Positions 1 through 10,796 of a stretch of 64,000 nt of DNA are shown here, in pieces; positions within the stretch are counted from its first letter, which is position 1; the number at the start of each line of letters is the position of its first letter. Position numbers and translations under genes: made by a program. The DNA lies in the NCBI GenBank assembly GCA_028554755.1, contig JAPTOF010000009.1, positions 11,757,501 through 11,821,500 of the forward strand. Direction: 5' to 3'. Below the pieces are notes generated by a model that was not told the origin of the DNA, searched no databases, and saw only the letters and a list, made by a program, of their open reading frames with translations. The DNA is from Cordia subcordata (lineage: Eukaryota > Streptophyta > Magnoliopsida > Boraginales > Cordiaceae).

Positions 1-97
1 ACCAAACAAAGCCTTAACCAAATAAGGCGGAACCAAACAGAGCTTTAATTTTTCAAACTGAAACCAAACACGGCCTTAAAACAAGCCGTGTTGGGTC
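1..97. other. Unassigned repeat-like edge
   Basis: The phrase ACCAAACA recurs three times, and GGCCTT/AAGGC-like words suggest the inner end of a MITE or other terminal-repeat element cut by the window edge. No ORF. The border with the copia leader to the right cannot be fixed. Confidence 0.25.
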
Positions 98-1203
98 TTG
101 TTTGAAACCGCTCGCCGGAGTTGCCAAATCTCTGGAGCTTGGTATCGTTGTGTTCGTCATCACGTAAGGAACTCAACGGTACCTCTGTCATTGAGTTTGG
201 TGCACAGAAATTGTGTCGACATGAGAAGAAAATTTTGTCGACGACGCAGTGGTGGTTGCAACCTCTCCGGTGATTCATCGGCGCGTGAAAAGTGCTACTA
301 AACTCGCCGTCGACTGGAGCGTGTTTTGGCGAAGTCAGTATCGGTGAGAAGGCCGAAGGAGCAAGTTACCATTGAAGAAGCTTTAAAGCTTGACGCGTTT
401 GGTGGTGACGGAGGCAGCGTCTTCTAGCATCAAATTGGTGTTATACGAGTGCTGCTCTGATCGCTGTCGGGCAAGGAGTACACTGGTATTGACGGCGTCG
501 CATTTGGAGGCCTGCAGTGGAAGATAGCAACGAGTCGGGTTTGGCTTGTTTAGAGCTTAAGAGCCAGGTGAAGAAGGAAGGTCTGCGGGTAGTTGGTTTT
601 GCTTTCCGGGTTGGGTTCTCGATTTTGGGTTCGGGTTTTACCTTTTGTCTTCGGGTAGAGAGTCTTGGGTTGGACCAGGTGTTAGGTTAATTTTTTTTGG
701 GCTGGGCTAGGTTCTATTAATAAAAAAAAAAAGAAGAAAACCCTTTTGGGCTTGGGTCGCGAATCGGGCCAGGGGTAGTGGCCTTGTTCATTTTTTTGGT
801 CTTGGGTTTTTTTTTGTTTTGGGTCTGAAAGTTTTTTTTTTGTTTGTTTTTGGGCTGGGCAAATTTTTAATTCTGGGTTGGGCCTAGTCCAAGAAGAAAA
901 AAAAAAAACTGATTTGACCTTTGACCAGCGTTTACCAGGGTTGACTTTGATCGTTGACCGTTGACCGAGTTTGACCAAAGCCTTAGCCCACGTTTTTTGA
1001 CGTGCTGAGTCCGTTTTTAGGCTCTGTTTTTCCAGATTCTGCTCTGAAGTACGTGTTTAGGGACAGTGTTGACTTTGACCAACAGGTTTGACTTTGACCG
1101 GTGTTGACCAGGGGTGTTCCTAAGGTTTTCTGACGTGCTGAATCCGTTTTGCGATCCGTTGAGCCAAATTCCATTCTGAAGTGTGAGTTTTGAGCAAACG
1201 AAG

Positions 1204-1980
1204 ATGTCTTCCACAGGTGGAAAGTTTGAAATCGAGAAGTTTGACAGGAGAATGAGTTTCAGTCTTTGGAGGATCAAATTCAAGGCATTTATAACAATGC
1301 AGGGACTTTGGAAAGTCATTGAAGGAGTGATCCCGGAAAAGACAGAACCAGCAGCGAGAGAAGAACTCGAAGCGAAAGCCTTGAGTGCAATACATATGTC
1401 CGTGACAAATGAAGTATTGCTGGAGATTGCTGAGAAGACGACAATAGTTAAGGCTTTGAATACTTTGGTGGAATTGTATGCATCTAAATCTCTCACTAAT
1501 CGCCTCTACTTGAAGAAGCGATTGTATCATCTTAGAATGAAAGAAGGTACCTCACTAAAACAACACCTTGATGAGTTTACCTCTTGTTTTATTGCTTTGA
1601 AGGATATGGGTGTTAAAATTGATGACGAAGATCAAGCTATGATCGTATTATGCTCCTTACCGCCTTCATATATGAACTTTGTGGACACTATGTTGTACGG
1701 GAGGGATAAAATTACTTTTGAAGATGTGATTACTTCATTAAAATTGAAGGATCTTCAAACACATATTCCGGGACATAGGGAAGAAGTTCATGGAGAAGGT
1801 TTAGTGAGTAGAGGTTGATCGGAGAATAGAGGGGAATCTTCGGGTAGAAAGAAAAGCAAGTCAAGGTCAAAATCAAGAGCAAGGAAGCTACGCTGTTTCG
1901 AGTGTGGTGAAAAGGGTCACATTAAGAAAGAACGTCCAAAACTAAAAAAGGGAAAGAAAAAGGTGGAGAATTCAGCTAAT
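1204..1980 (+). pseudogene. copia gag (UBN2-type) with zinc knuckle, broken
   Basis: The reading frame from the ATG at 1204 encodes a typical plant copia gag (start MSSTGGKFEIEKFD, later LYLKKRLYHLRMKEG). The in-frame TGA at 1816-1818 ends it after 204 codons. The same frame continues past the stop to a basic linker and a retroviral CCHC zinc knuckle at 1894-1935 (CFECGEKGH). The last zinc ligand is arginine (CGT, 1933-1935) where cysteine (TGT) is expected. The protein would normally coat the element RNA in cytoplasmic particles. A single-base premature stop and a lost zinc ligand mark it as non-functional. Confidence 0.85.
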
Positions 1981-2039
1981 GTGGTGGAGAGTCTTGTGAT
2001 GATGGAGATAACTCAAGTAGTACCGGGGAAGTTCTGACT

Positions 2040-3475
2040 GTGAGTTGATCACAGTGGCAAAAACAATGGATTCTTGATACTGGTGCAACGTTCCATATGT
2101 GTTCTAGGCGTGACTGGTTCTCTTCTTATTCCAAAAGAGAAGGGAAAGTCTTCCTAGGCAATGATCTTTCGTTGAAGGTGGAGGGAATGGGCATCGTAAA
2201 TATCAAGATGTTTGATGGTATTACAAGATCTCTCGAGTGTTGACATGTACCGGAGCTGAAGAAAAACTTGATTTCTCTTGGGCGTTTGGATTTTCATGGA
2301 TACAAATTTCAAAGTGAGAATGGTGTCTTAAAGGTGACCAAATGTGCAATTGTGCTCTTGAAAGGGAACTTGACTGGCGGCCTATATGTCCTTCAAGGTA
2401 GTACAGTTACAGGTGTTGCAGCTGTTACATTCGAGGAGAGTGATAATGACACTACACAGTTGTGGCACAAAAGGTTGGGCCATATGAGTGAGAGGAGACT
2501 GACCGAGCTGAGTAAGACGGATTTGCTTTGTGGACAAAGAACTGGAAAGCTTGAATTCTGCGAGCATTGTGTCTTTGAAAAGCAAACCAGGGTGAAATTT
2601 AGCAAGGGGCAGGAGAACACCAAAGGTACACTTGATTATATTTATTCTGATCTTTGGAGTCCTAATAAAGTTCCTTCCAAGAAATGTGCCAGGTATTACA
2701 TCACTTTCATTGATGCATACTCTCGGATGGTATGGGTATACTTCTTAAAAACTAAAGATGAGGCGTTTCCAACATTTGTCGAGTGGAAGACGTTGATTGA
2801 AAAGTAGACTGGTAAACAAATTAAGCATCTTAGGACTGACAATGGGTTGGAATATTGCAACAAAGAGCTTGATGAGTTCTGCAAGAAACATGGCATTGTG
2901 AGACACCGTACATGTGTAGGGACACCACAAATGTAATGGAGTTGCGTAACGCATGAATAAAACTCTAGTGGAGAGAGCTCGTTGTATGCTCTCCCAACTG
3001 GTTTGAGTCAAGACTTTTGGGTCAAGCCGTCAATACGGCATGCTACTTGGTGAATAGGTCCCCATCCAAAGCTATTGAATTGAAAACTCCTTTTGAGTTA
3101 TGGTCTGGTAAGCCTGCTGACTACTCTCGATTGAGGGTGTTCGGTTGCCCTGCATACGCTCACGTGAAGGATGGCAAGTTGGAGCCGAGGGCAAAGAAAT
3201 GCATATTTCTAGGCTATGCGTCCGAGAGGAAAGGTTACAGGTTGTGGTGCACAGATCCAAAGTCTCTAGGTTTCCTCATCAGCAGGGATGTCACGTTCAA
3301 TGAGTCTGCTTTATTAGACCAAGAAAAGGAGAAAGCGGTAGTTGATTTAGACCACGGTGTCAAAGAGCAGGTGGAGGTATTTTCTGATGTACCAAATGTT
3401 CCATCTAGCAATAGTAGCAGTCAAATTCAGCCGACTCAACCAACTGAGGCACATGATCAAAATGTGCCTGAATAA
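2040..3475 (+). pseudogene. copia protease and integrase region, broken
   Basis: The aspartic protease active site DTGA is at 2076-2087 in a frame different from gag, so a frameshift lies between them. The integrase region starts near 2268. Its HHCC zinc-binding part reads WHKRLGHMSERRL then CEHCVFEKQ (2463-2585), and the DDE core follows with DLWSP, FIDAYSRM, and TDNG near 2838. Stops at about 2805 and 2936 cut the core. After a frame change, the integrase C-terminal part resumes at 3017-3475 (SPSKAIELKTPFELWSGKP, VFGCPAYAH, KKCIFLGY), typical of plant copia elements. Confidence 0.87.
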
Positions 3476-3562
3476 CAGAAGTATAGCATTGCCATTGGGC
3501 GAGAAAGGAGATAGATTAGAGAGCCTCAAAGGTACGAATACGCTGATCTTGTTGTTTATGCT

Positions 3563-5165
3563 TTGACTGTTGCCGAAACAATTGAAGGACATGAGCCAAA
3601 TTTATACAAAGAGGCCATATCTGGGAAATATTTTGCTCAGTGGGTGGGTGCCATGAGTGAAGAGATTGAGTCTCTTCATAAGAATCAAATATGGGAGCTT
3701 GTTGAATTGCCTAACGGACAACGAGTTGTCGGTTGCAAATGGGTTTACAAGAAAAAGAAAGGTACTCCAGGGGTTGAGGGTCCTCAATACAAGGCACGGT
3801 TGGTGGCAAAAGGCTATACACAAAGGGAGGGTGTTGACTTCAACGAAGTGTTCTCTCCGGTTGTGAAGCATACTTCCATCAGGGTTTTACTTGCCTTGGT
3901 TGCTCTTCATGACTTAGAACTTGAGCAGCTAGATATGAAAATGACGTTTTTGCATGGTGATCTTGAAGAGCAAATTTACATGAGTCAACCAGAGGGTATG
4001 TAGTTCTTGGTAAGGAGAACCATGTTTGCAAACTGAAGAAGTCCTTGTATGGGTTGAAGCACTCATCTCGGCAATGGTACAAGAGATTTGACACATTCAT
4101 GGTAGGTACTGGATACACAAGGAGTGCCTACGACAGCTGTGTATATCTTAAGAAGCTTCCAGATGGTTCATTTGTGTATTTGTTGTTGTATGTCGATGAT
4201 ATGCTTATTGCTGCTAAAAGCATGTCTGCAATCAATGAATTAGAGAAGCAGCTAGGTGATGAGTTTGAGATGAAGGATCTTGGAGCAGCAAAGAAGATTC
4301 TTGGCATGGAGATTCACAGATATAGAAACGCTGGGAAGCTATTCTTGTCTCAACAAAGTTATATTGAGAAGTCTTGGAGCGTTTGGGATGCTTAAAACTA
4401 AGCCCGTGAGTGTGCCGCTTTCGCTCACTTCAAATTGTCTGCAGATTTGTCACCTAAAATCGAGGAGGAGGTGGAGCATATGTCTCGTGTTCCATACTCG
4501 AGTCTTTGTTGGTAGCTTGATGTATGCTATGGTGTGCATTCGTCACGATATTTCACATGCAGTTAGTGTTGTGAGCAGGTATATGGCATCACCTGGGAAA
4601 GCACACTGGGAAGCGGTGAAATGGATAATGAGATATTTACGTGGTACTGCAAATGTAGGTTTGCTATTTAGCAAGATGATTGAAGATTGCGCGAGGTTGG
4701 TGGGTTATTGTGATTTAGACTTTGTGGGTGACCTTGATAAGAGAAGATCTCTGACGGGTTACGTGTTTACTCTTTCTGGATGTGCTATCAGTTGGAAAGT
4801 GACATTACGATCATCGTGGCATTGTCGATCATCAAGCGGAGTACATGGCAATTGCAGAAGCTGTGAAGGAGGCCATGTGGTTACAAGGCCTGATTCGTGA
4901 TCTTGGACTGCAGCAAGATACAAGTACAGTCTTTTGTGATAGCCAAAGTGCAATCTATCTGACAAAGAATCAGATGTATCATGAGAGGACTAAACACATT
5001 GATATCAGATATCATTTTATCAGAGATATTGTATCACAAGGAATCATATCGGTGCAGAAGATATCTACCCATGAGAATCCAGTAGATATGATGACTAAGA
5101 TGGTTCTAGTCAGCAAGTTTAAGCATTGCTTGGACTTGGTTGCTATTTGCGGTGCGGAGCATTGA
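3563..5165 (+). pseudogene. copia reverse transcriptase and RNase H, broken
   Basis: RT starts with the plant copia landmark WVYKKK..G.....KARLVAKGYTQ (3740-3830). It continues with QLDMKMTFLHGDLEEQIYMSQPEGM, where most relatives have QLDVKTAFLHG, and is stopped by TAG at 4001. The next segment carries the catalytic YVDD at 4189-4200 followed by MLIA. The RNase H part follows (GYCDLDFVGD.DKRRSLTGYVF, then MAIAEAVKEAMWLQGL and KHIDIRYHFIRD at 4990-5030). At least three frame shifts separate the pieces. An autonomous copy would copy its RNA to DNA in the cytoplasmic particle; this one cannot. Confidence 0.9.
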
Positions 5166-5236
5166 GCTCTTAGAGGCAGTTGGCTGCAAGGATGATGGTG
5201 TATTGATTGGAGCGAATACGTGCCAAGGTGGAGATT

Positions 5237-5569
5237 TGTTGAATGTGGCCCGTATTCTTGGGCAACAAGAATAGCAGATTTCCTTATTAGCATTTTTTCC
5301 TTATTCACTTGTTACCTTTTGTAGCACATAATTAATTAGTTGTCTTTTCTATCTAATAGGTTTAGGAAACCTTTGCACTATAAATATGAGGCAATACTCA
5401 TTATGTTATGTATGAGAGAGAAACCAAAGTGAGAGCCTTGTAGTATTTGTGATCAGTAATAGAATTATTCTCTGCTGCTCGTGGACGTAGGCTTCAAAGC
5501 CGAACCACGTAATTCTTGTGTCTGTTATTTCTTCTCCTATTCTTCGTGTTTGCATGTTTTTTCCCAACA
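5237..5569 (+). repeat. 3' LTR of the copia element
   Basis: Starts TGTTGAATG directly after the polypurine tract and ends CCCAACA, giving the TG...CA ends of an LTR, 333 bp. A TATA motif (CTATAAATATG) near 5378-5389 marks the U3 promoter. The downstream part (CTTCAAAGCCGAACCACGTA) is shared with the LTRs ending at 9791 and 39855, so all three belong to one family. Confidence 0.85.
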
Positions 5570-5615
5570 TTATTATTATTTTTGGTTTATTGTTATTAGG
5601 TGGTTAGTTTTTGTA

Positions 5616-5743
5616 GTTATTGTAATAAATGATTTTTGAAAATTTTATAGTTAATGGGCATAAGATTTTGTTAATTATGGTTATTGTAATAAATGATTTT
5701 TGAAATTTTCATAGTTAATGGGCATAAGATTTTGTTAATTATG
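5616..5743. repeat. 64-bp tandem duplication
   Basis: Two copies (5616-5679, 5680-5743) starting GTTATTGTAATAAATG, nearly identical. They lie just upstream of the ENY2-like exon and are probably intronic. Confidence 0.85.
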
Positions 5744-5773
5744 CTTGCGGTTGTAATTGTGATTGTTATGCAG

Positions 5774-5869
5774 TTGATAGAGAGTGGGGAGAAAGAATAA
5801 TTAAAGGAGTTATTAAGGAAAAAAGTTCACCGAATGAGGCTGGAAAGATGAAATGAAAGCTTATTGAAG
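5774..5869 (+). pseudogene. Single broken exon of the SUS1/ENY2 (TREX-2/SAGA subunit) gene
   Basis: A GCAG acceptor precedes and a GT donor follows this segment. It begins LIESGEKE, the conserved start of the second helix of plant ENY2/SUS1, and ends with GWKDEMKA in another frame. The intact exon should be 95 nt (31 codons plus 2). Here it is 96, agreeing with a one-base insertion between the two frames. Three further lesions are a TAA after GEKE, TGA for the cysteine before GWKDEM, and TGA for the cysteine near the exon end. ENY2 is a small nuclear protein shared by the SAGA deubiquitinase module and the TREX-2 mRNA export complex. No other ENY2 exon is visible in the window, so this is a dead fragment. 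The family call is from memory of the protein. Confidence 0.75.
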
Positions 5870-6151
5870 GTTTGTATTATCTGTGTGCATATTGCAATCA
5901 GATTTCTTCTTGGAAGCAAAGGTAAGAAGGCATCCCACACACATGTTCTTGATATCAGAGCTTCTTATGTACATGACAAGTAATGGATGTTTGAATGTTA
6001 ACAGTCTTTGCATAAAGATTGAAACTTTTGTGCAATTTGGTTAGCTAGTGTTTGAACGAAGAGCTGGGTTGTTAAGCAATTAGGTTACTGAGTTTAATCA
6101 TATTGTATAAAGAATGAATTTTTATGTAAATGGATGTTTAAATCTTAATGA

Positions 6152-6540
6152 TTTTTTTGGGCGAAGTTTGAATTTTTATGTAATTTGGTTTGGGTATATT
6201 GATAATCTTGCATAAAGACTAATCTTCTATATGCATGTTTTGATATAGGGCTCGTTTGGATTGGTTTTTTTCAAAAGCGTTTTTTTAACAGCTTTTGAAA
6301 AATAGCTTTTTTTTAAAAGCTGAAAATTCTAGCTTATAAAAAAAGCTGTATTTGAGCTTTTTTCAGAGTTTCAGTTTTTTTGGGAGCCAAATCTAATAGT
6401 TATTGCAAATTTAAGGTAACTTTTTCAGAAAAAAAAAGTGTTTTTTTGGACGAAGTTTGAATTTTTATGTAATTTGGTTTGGGTATATTGATAATCTTGC
6501 ATAAAGACTAATCTTCTGTATGCACGTTTTGATACAGTTA
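6152..6540. repeat. 95-bp direct repeat flanking a MITE copy
   Basis: Positions 6152-6247 and 6443-6537 carry almost the same sequence (CGAAGTTTGAATTTTTATG ... AGACTAATCTTCT ... GTTTTGATA). The MITE copy starting at 6248 lies between them. The second copy continues into an exon-like segment through a TACAG acceptor. Confidence 0.85.
6248..6442 (+). mobile_element. Tourist-like MITE, 3' end missing
   Basis: Begins GGGCTCGTTTGGATTGG with the family's interior (AAAAGCTGAAAATTCTAGC, AAAGCTGTATTTGAGC, GTTTCAGTTTTTT). The closing inverted repeat is absent and the sequence runs straight into the second copy of its own left flank. Confidence 0.75.
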
Positions 6541-6591
6541 TATGGTGGGCAGCTTTACTTCCAGTATCAAAAGGCAACAAGTCTTGATGAG
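6538..6591 (+). pseudogene. Exon-like 54-bp segment, function unknown
   Basis: An acceptor (GATACAG) precedes and a donor (GAG|GTAC) follows an open 18-codon stretch reading LYGGQLYFQYQKATSLDE. The codon pattern and borders look exonic. I do not recognise the protein, and no partner exon is clear nearby, so it may be a captured or relict exon. Confidence 0.35.
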
Positions 6592-7594
6592 GTACTTATT
6601 ATATGAAGTTACACTGAAAAGAGCATTTGTAACACTAGTTATATCATAGTACGAGAATGTATTTAGTCATTAAGTGGTTGTTCTACCATCGAGGCTGATG
6701 CTATCAGTATTTTGAGATCAATCACTCCATCACTTGATCTGTCTAGGCATTAAGGCCGAGCTGGTAAACTCTTAATGCTCCTGTACACGTGTGATTTTTT
6801 CCTTTCCATCTCTTCATCTTTGGTGTTTGTGTGTCGTGTATGCATACTGCCAGTTCTATTAGTGATCCCAACTGATTTGAAATATGATACTTGTGGTAAT
6901 CCAAAAGCAAATATACCAAAGGAAATACATTCTGTGTGCAAAAGAATGACATCTTTTTGCTTCAAGCTGAAAAAAAATGAGTATGACTTAGTTTTACATT
7001 AATTTCTATCTCAGGACAGGTGTAAATTAACAAAAAGGTAAAGTTTTTGTCCTTTAGGGCTAAGGGTGTGTCTAAGAAGAATGAAGGCACAAGTTATGGG
7101 TTGAAGGAACTGCATAATGGGGTTGCATAAGTTATTTAACAACACCACATTTTTTCTTTTGTGCATAATAAAGGCACAAGAAGATTTATTTGTTATGTTT
7201 TGAGAAGAACTAGAGTTTGCATTGGAATTGATTATTTATACTCTAGATTGACATCAAACCAATCCTTGCTCATGTTGCATGTCCACAGACTTTATTACAT
7301 AAGATGTAAATTTATTCTTTTGGCACAAAGGGTCCATTTCTTCTTGTAATGGGCAAAAAATTTTGGAGACATTGGTCCATTATATTTTAATTTAGTTAAA
7401 AAGGTTCTGAAGTTTTTAGACTTAAAAACAATGTGAATTAGAAGAAAGCACCAATATCTATCTTCTATTCTTTGGATTGCTGATCTACAAACGTTTCTTA
7501 TTTTGTAATCATTGAAAAAAGCAAGAGAACATAAAGAAGAAAAAGAAAAGTAATACTATAAGGAACATATCTCTGCTTATTGTCTTTCAACGTC

Positions 7595-7649
7595 AAGATG
7601 TCTAAGATTTCATTTTGCCAAAAAAAAAAAAAGATGTCTAAGATTTCAT
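7595..7649 (+). mobile_element. Tail-only LINE-type insertion with 19-bp target duplication
   Basis: The 19-mer AAGATGTCTAAGATTTCAT occurs at 7595-7613 and 7631-7649. Between them is only TTTGCC plus a run of A. This is the signature of target-primed reverse transcription that copied little more than the poly(A) tail. Confidence 0.7.
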
Positions 7650-8576
7650 ATTTGCTTTTAGGGGGTTTGTGTATATTAAATCATCAAATATTATTTACAT
7701 GGGTTTGATTTTCATTATATTAAAATTAAGAACATTTCTTGCAATTTGTTTAAAAATTATACCACAATTAAAATCTCGTAATGCAATTACAACATTGATC
7801 TATTTTGTAGTTCATTTAGTATTCTTATTATTCGTTGGGTTCGCCGTGCGTATGTATGGCCTAACTTAACTAGTTATATAACAAATGTGAATGAATGGGT
7901 GTTTTCGTCTATGAAGTAATATTTGTAGCTCATCCTTGGCAGCGACAGATTGTACGGTATGTTTGAGAATGTTCTTCTTATTTCATATTCAAAAATACCC
8001 TTCTGTGATGGTTTGACAGAGCTTTAAATACTACTTGGCCAAATTATTTTTCAAACCCTTGTTTGGGTGTTGTAATTTAAAAAGTAATTAATTTGTTTAA
8101 GGTATCTAGGATTTTTATTAATTTATTTTGTTTTCCTGAAACAATTTTATAACTCTATGTTGAATTTTCAAAATCCATGCCAATTGATTTTGCTAGGTTG
8201 TAATCCTTAATTTTAATTCAAGCTTGTTGTTGATGGTTTATTTTTTGATTACTATTTTTATTGCACTAAATGGGATTATAATGTATGGCAGCCATATGAT
8301 TCTTTGCCATTCCAGTGGTAGTTAATTGTGTCAAATTGTGCTGATATGATGGTTCTAGTTTTTCATGTATATTTGAATTTCATAGAGCAAATTTAATGAT
8401 GGTGTACTTAATAATCTAGATTATAAATGGCCATATTATTGATTCAAACGGATGATTAACGTCTTCCTCGGCCCTAATGTTCACTATGCAACTCTAATTG
8501 ACACATTTGATCAATTTCCCGAGACTAATTATTGTGCTAAATGTTCTAAGAGAAAAAGAGTAAATTGATAGTTATA

Positions 8577-8620
8577 AACTCATGATAGAGGCCTAGCAAA
8601 AAAAAAAAAAACTCATGATA
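8577..8620 (+). mobile_element. Tail-only LINE-type insertion with 10-12 bp target duplication
   Basis: ACTCATGATA occurs at 8578-8587 and 8611-8620. Between them lies GAGGCCTAGC plus a run of A. The TAGC-A(n) end resembles the 3' end of the longer LINE fragment at 36459-36741 (TTTAGC-A(n)). Confidence 0.65.
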
Positions 8621-9376
8621 AGGTTTTAACTTGGGTGTCAAGAGTTTTACCTCTTACAAAATCGAAAATAGGTTGTTATTGTCAGTCTTTTGTGAGGTGA
8701 GATTGCAACATTATGGTCATATATATAGCAAAAATGATTATTTTGGGGAAAGCATGTTTGATGGAGCATGATATAAATAATACAATTCTACTCTATAGGG
8801 TGGATTAAAAAGTCTTAATATTAACGATTATCATCTTTCATTAGGTTGCTAAATTTGCTCATAGTTGAACATTAAATTACTTTATTTATTATATTTTTCA
8901 TCTTCGTATTCTAGTAAATTTTTTAGCCCTATCATTACTTGTACTAAGATGCTTTTGTCGAGCTGTCAATAGCCATGTCCACCAACTTTGAACAAGCAAT
9001 AACAATCAAACAAAATACACTTTTACTATTTGCAGGTAGAAATATGAATCAGTAAGGTCAATATATTTTTTTCCCTCTAAATATTTTATATATCCTAAAC
9101 TTCATTCATATTTCCTGTCTTTGTGACAATGCTTATTCTTGACATTACTCTTAAGCATATTAGCTTATGTTTTAGACTTTTCTAAGATGGAAAGATGTGA
9201 TTTTCTTGGTGTATATCTCTTTTGTCTTAGGGAAAGTTAATTTTGTTCCCCTCCTAAATGCATCATCGAAATCCATCTAATAAAAGAAATAGTAGTTTTT
9301 ATATTGGCTATTTAACAAAATTATGTTTTTATTTCTTAATTTCAAGTTTTGATGACTACCAATGTGTAATTTGGAT

Positions 9377-9791
9377 TGACTATATTTGATGCAAGGCAGT
9401 ACCTAATGAAGGAATCCAATCAGTGATATTTATGTTTAATAGTACCTAAAGAATATGGGAAGACCTGCCTTATTTATTTGTCTTGCCTTTTTTTCTAGTT
9501 TTGTGTTATTTGTATTCTGCCATAAGTGTATGCTGCTATATCTTATAGTCCCTGTGTCCTATAAATAGGAGCTTAGCCTATTGCAATAGGTGTGAGAGAG
9601 AAAAGAGAGACGTGAGGCAGTTAGAAGAGAGCATTTAGAGCTAGAGTAAGAGTCTATCTTATATTTAGTATCAACGTTGTCTTAACAAAATTCTCCTTTT
9701 ACCCGTGGAGTAGGCGTAAGCCAAACCACATAAAATCATGTCTTGAATTTCTCGTTTATTTCGTCTTGTTTACACCACTTTTTTCCCAACA
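9377..9791 (+). repeat. Copia LTR (5' LTR or solo-like)
   Basis: Shares a long stretch with the LTR at 39547-39855 (CCTTATTTATT, TATAAATAGGAGCTTAGCC, GAGACGTGAG, AAGAGTCTATCTTATAT, AATTCTCCTTTT) and ends CCCAACA. TATA motif at about 9560. The left border is uncertain because the U3 contains extra sequence relative to the other copy. Confidence 0.75.
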
Positions 9792-9812
9792 AATTAGTAT
9801 TGAGAGCTAGGT
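9792..9812 (+). promoter_or_regulatory. Primer-binding site of the copia element
   Basis: TTAGTATTGAGAGCTAGG follows the LTR end and resembles the usual plant copia site TTGGTATCAGAGC, complementary to initiator methionine tRNA. This shows the LTR is a 5' LTR followed by internal sequence. Confidence 0.7.
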
Positions 9813-10796
9813 TGCGAGTTGGGTATCATTGTCGTGGATATGTGAGAAAACACTAGAAAATTTGGTCAATTTTTTTAGTGTGAGATTTGTCAAAAAACTT
9901 GGACAAAATCTGCTGGGATGTTGACGTCACCGTGACATCAACAAAATTCAAAAACAAGAAATTTACAAAGCCATAATCATTGCACACGCCTCCATTGATT
10001 TGTCAGTGAAGAAGTCGTTGCTGGAAAAGAAGATTACTAGTGTAATCTCCATGATGTGATTAGCCTCCTGATGATGGTATCGCCGTGAAAGGAGGCTGGA
10101 GCTGTTGCTGGCATGTGCTCAAAAGTCGCGGGTCCCTGTGGTGACAGGGGTGGTGCTTTCCAACGTCTAATTAGCGTTTTTAGGGCAGTGGCGTGGTCGC
10201 GGCAATTCGAGGAGCACTTTGTCTGTTCTGTGCTGTGAAAGAAGCTTGAGATCAGCGATTGGAGAAGTTTCGAACAGTTCTATTGATAGAGGCGATAGTT
10301 GGTGGTACTCTAGCATGTTGATCGGAGATCTAAAAGCACCGACGGAGTCTTCGTTGGATGGAGGTCGTGTGGTGCAATTTTGGTAGAGAGCCAACAGTGG
10401 GATCTTGTTGTAGAAGCGGTTCAGGTCGCAAGGTTTTTTGGGTCCCAAGTTGCAACATAAAGAAGAAGAAGAAGGCTTGCATAGATATGGTGTGGCGCAG
10501 GCTGGAAGATTTTTTGTGAGCTTGTGGGCACCAGAGTAGTTGGATAAAATTTCTCGCTAAAGGAGTCTAAAAAGAAGTCATCTCCGAAACTAAAGGCTAA
10601 GGCCTATTTGAGAGTAGTGGGGTAGTAGGGGACAAAGTGTTTAAGGTCCCGAGATTGTCAAAGATATATGAAAGGTCTGCAGAAATCCTAATCCTATGCT
10701 CATTAGGCCTAGAGTCTAATGGGTTATTTTCGTTCTTCTTGTATGAGTTAGAGAAACAAGATGATGTGTCTTTAGTGCACAAGCCCTAAAAGACCC
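9813..10796 (+). mobile_element. Copia internal leader remnant, no gag seen
   Basis: Untranslated-leader-like sequence after the primer site. No gag ORF appears. It is apparently cut off by the different repeat starting near 10797. Confidence 0.5.

Larger units (their letters stand above)
98..5569 (+). mobile_element. Decayed Ty1-copia LTR retrotransposon (Tnt1-like), 5' LTR not seen
   Basis: Domain order is gag, protease, integrase, reverse transcriptase, RNase H, which is diagnostic of Ty1-copia because integrase precedes RT. The coding region runs from about 1204 to 5165 and is broken by stops (1816, about 2805, 2936, 3474, 4001) and frame changes, so no full polyprotein is made. A polypurine tract (AAGGTGGAGAT) ends next to the 3' LTR at 5237-5569. 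Positions 98-1203 look like the untranslated leader, but no matching LTR and no convincing methionine-tRNA primer site is visible upstream. A TTGGTATC at 139-146 is only a partial match. The element is either 5'-truncated or its 5' LTR lies left of the window. Confidence 0.9.
6592..9376. other. AT-rich intergenic stretch, no gene
   Basis: Only short chance ORFs with no recognisable domain. It contains two very short poly(A) insertions with target-site duplications (listed separately) and otherwise no structure I can name. Confidence 0.6.

Noticed and set aside
139..150. TTGGTATCG as primer-binding site of the first copia element
   Set aside because: Match ends after eight bases and no LTR end (CCCAACA) precedes it.
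682..978. Minus-strand ORF of 98 codons rich in Lys and Pro
   Set aside because: Lies in the G/T-rich leader of the copia element; composition follows TTTGGGCTGGG repeats, no domain.
10167..10448. Minus-strand ORF of 93 codons
   Set aside because: In the copia leader remnant; no similarity recognised and no promoter or splice context.
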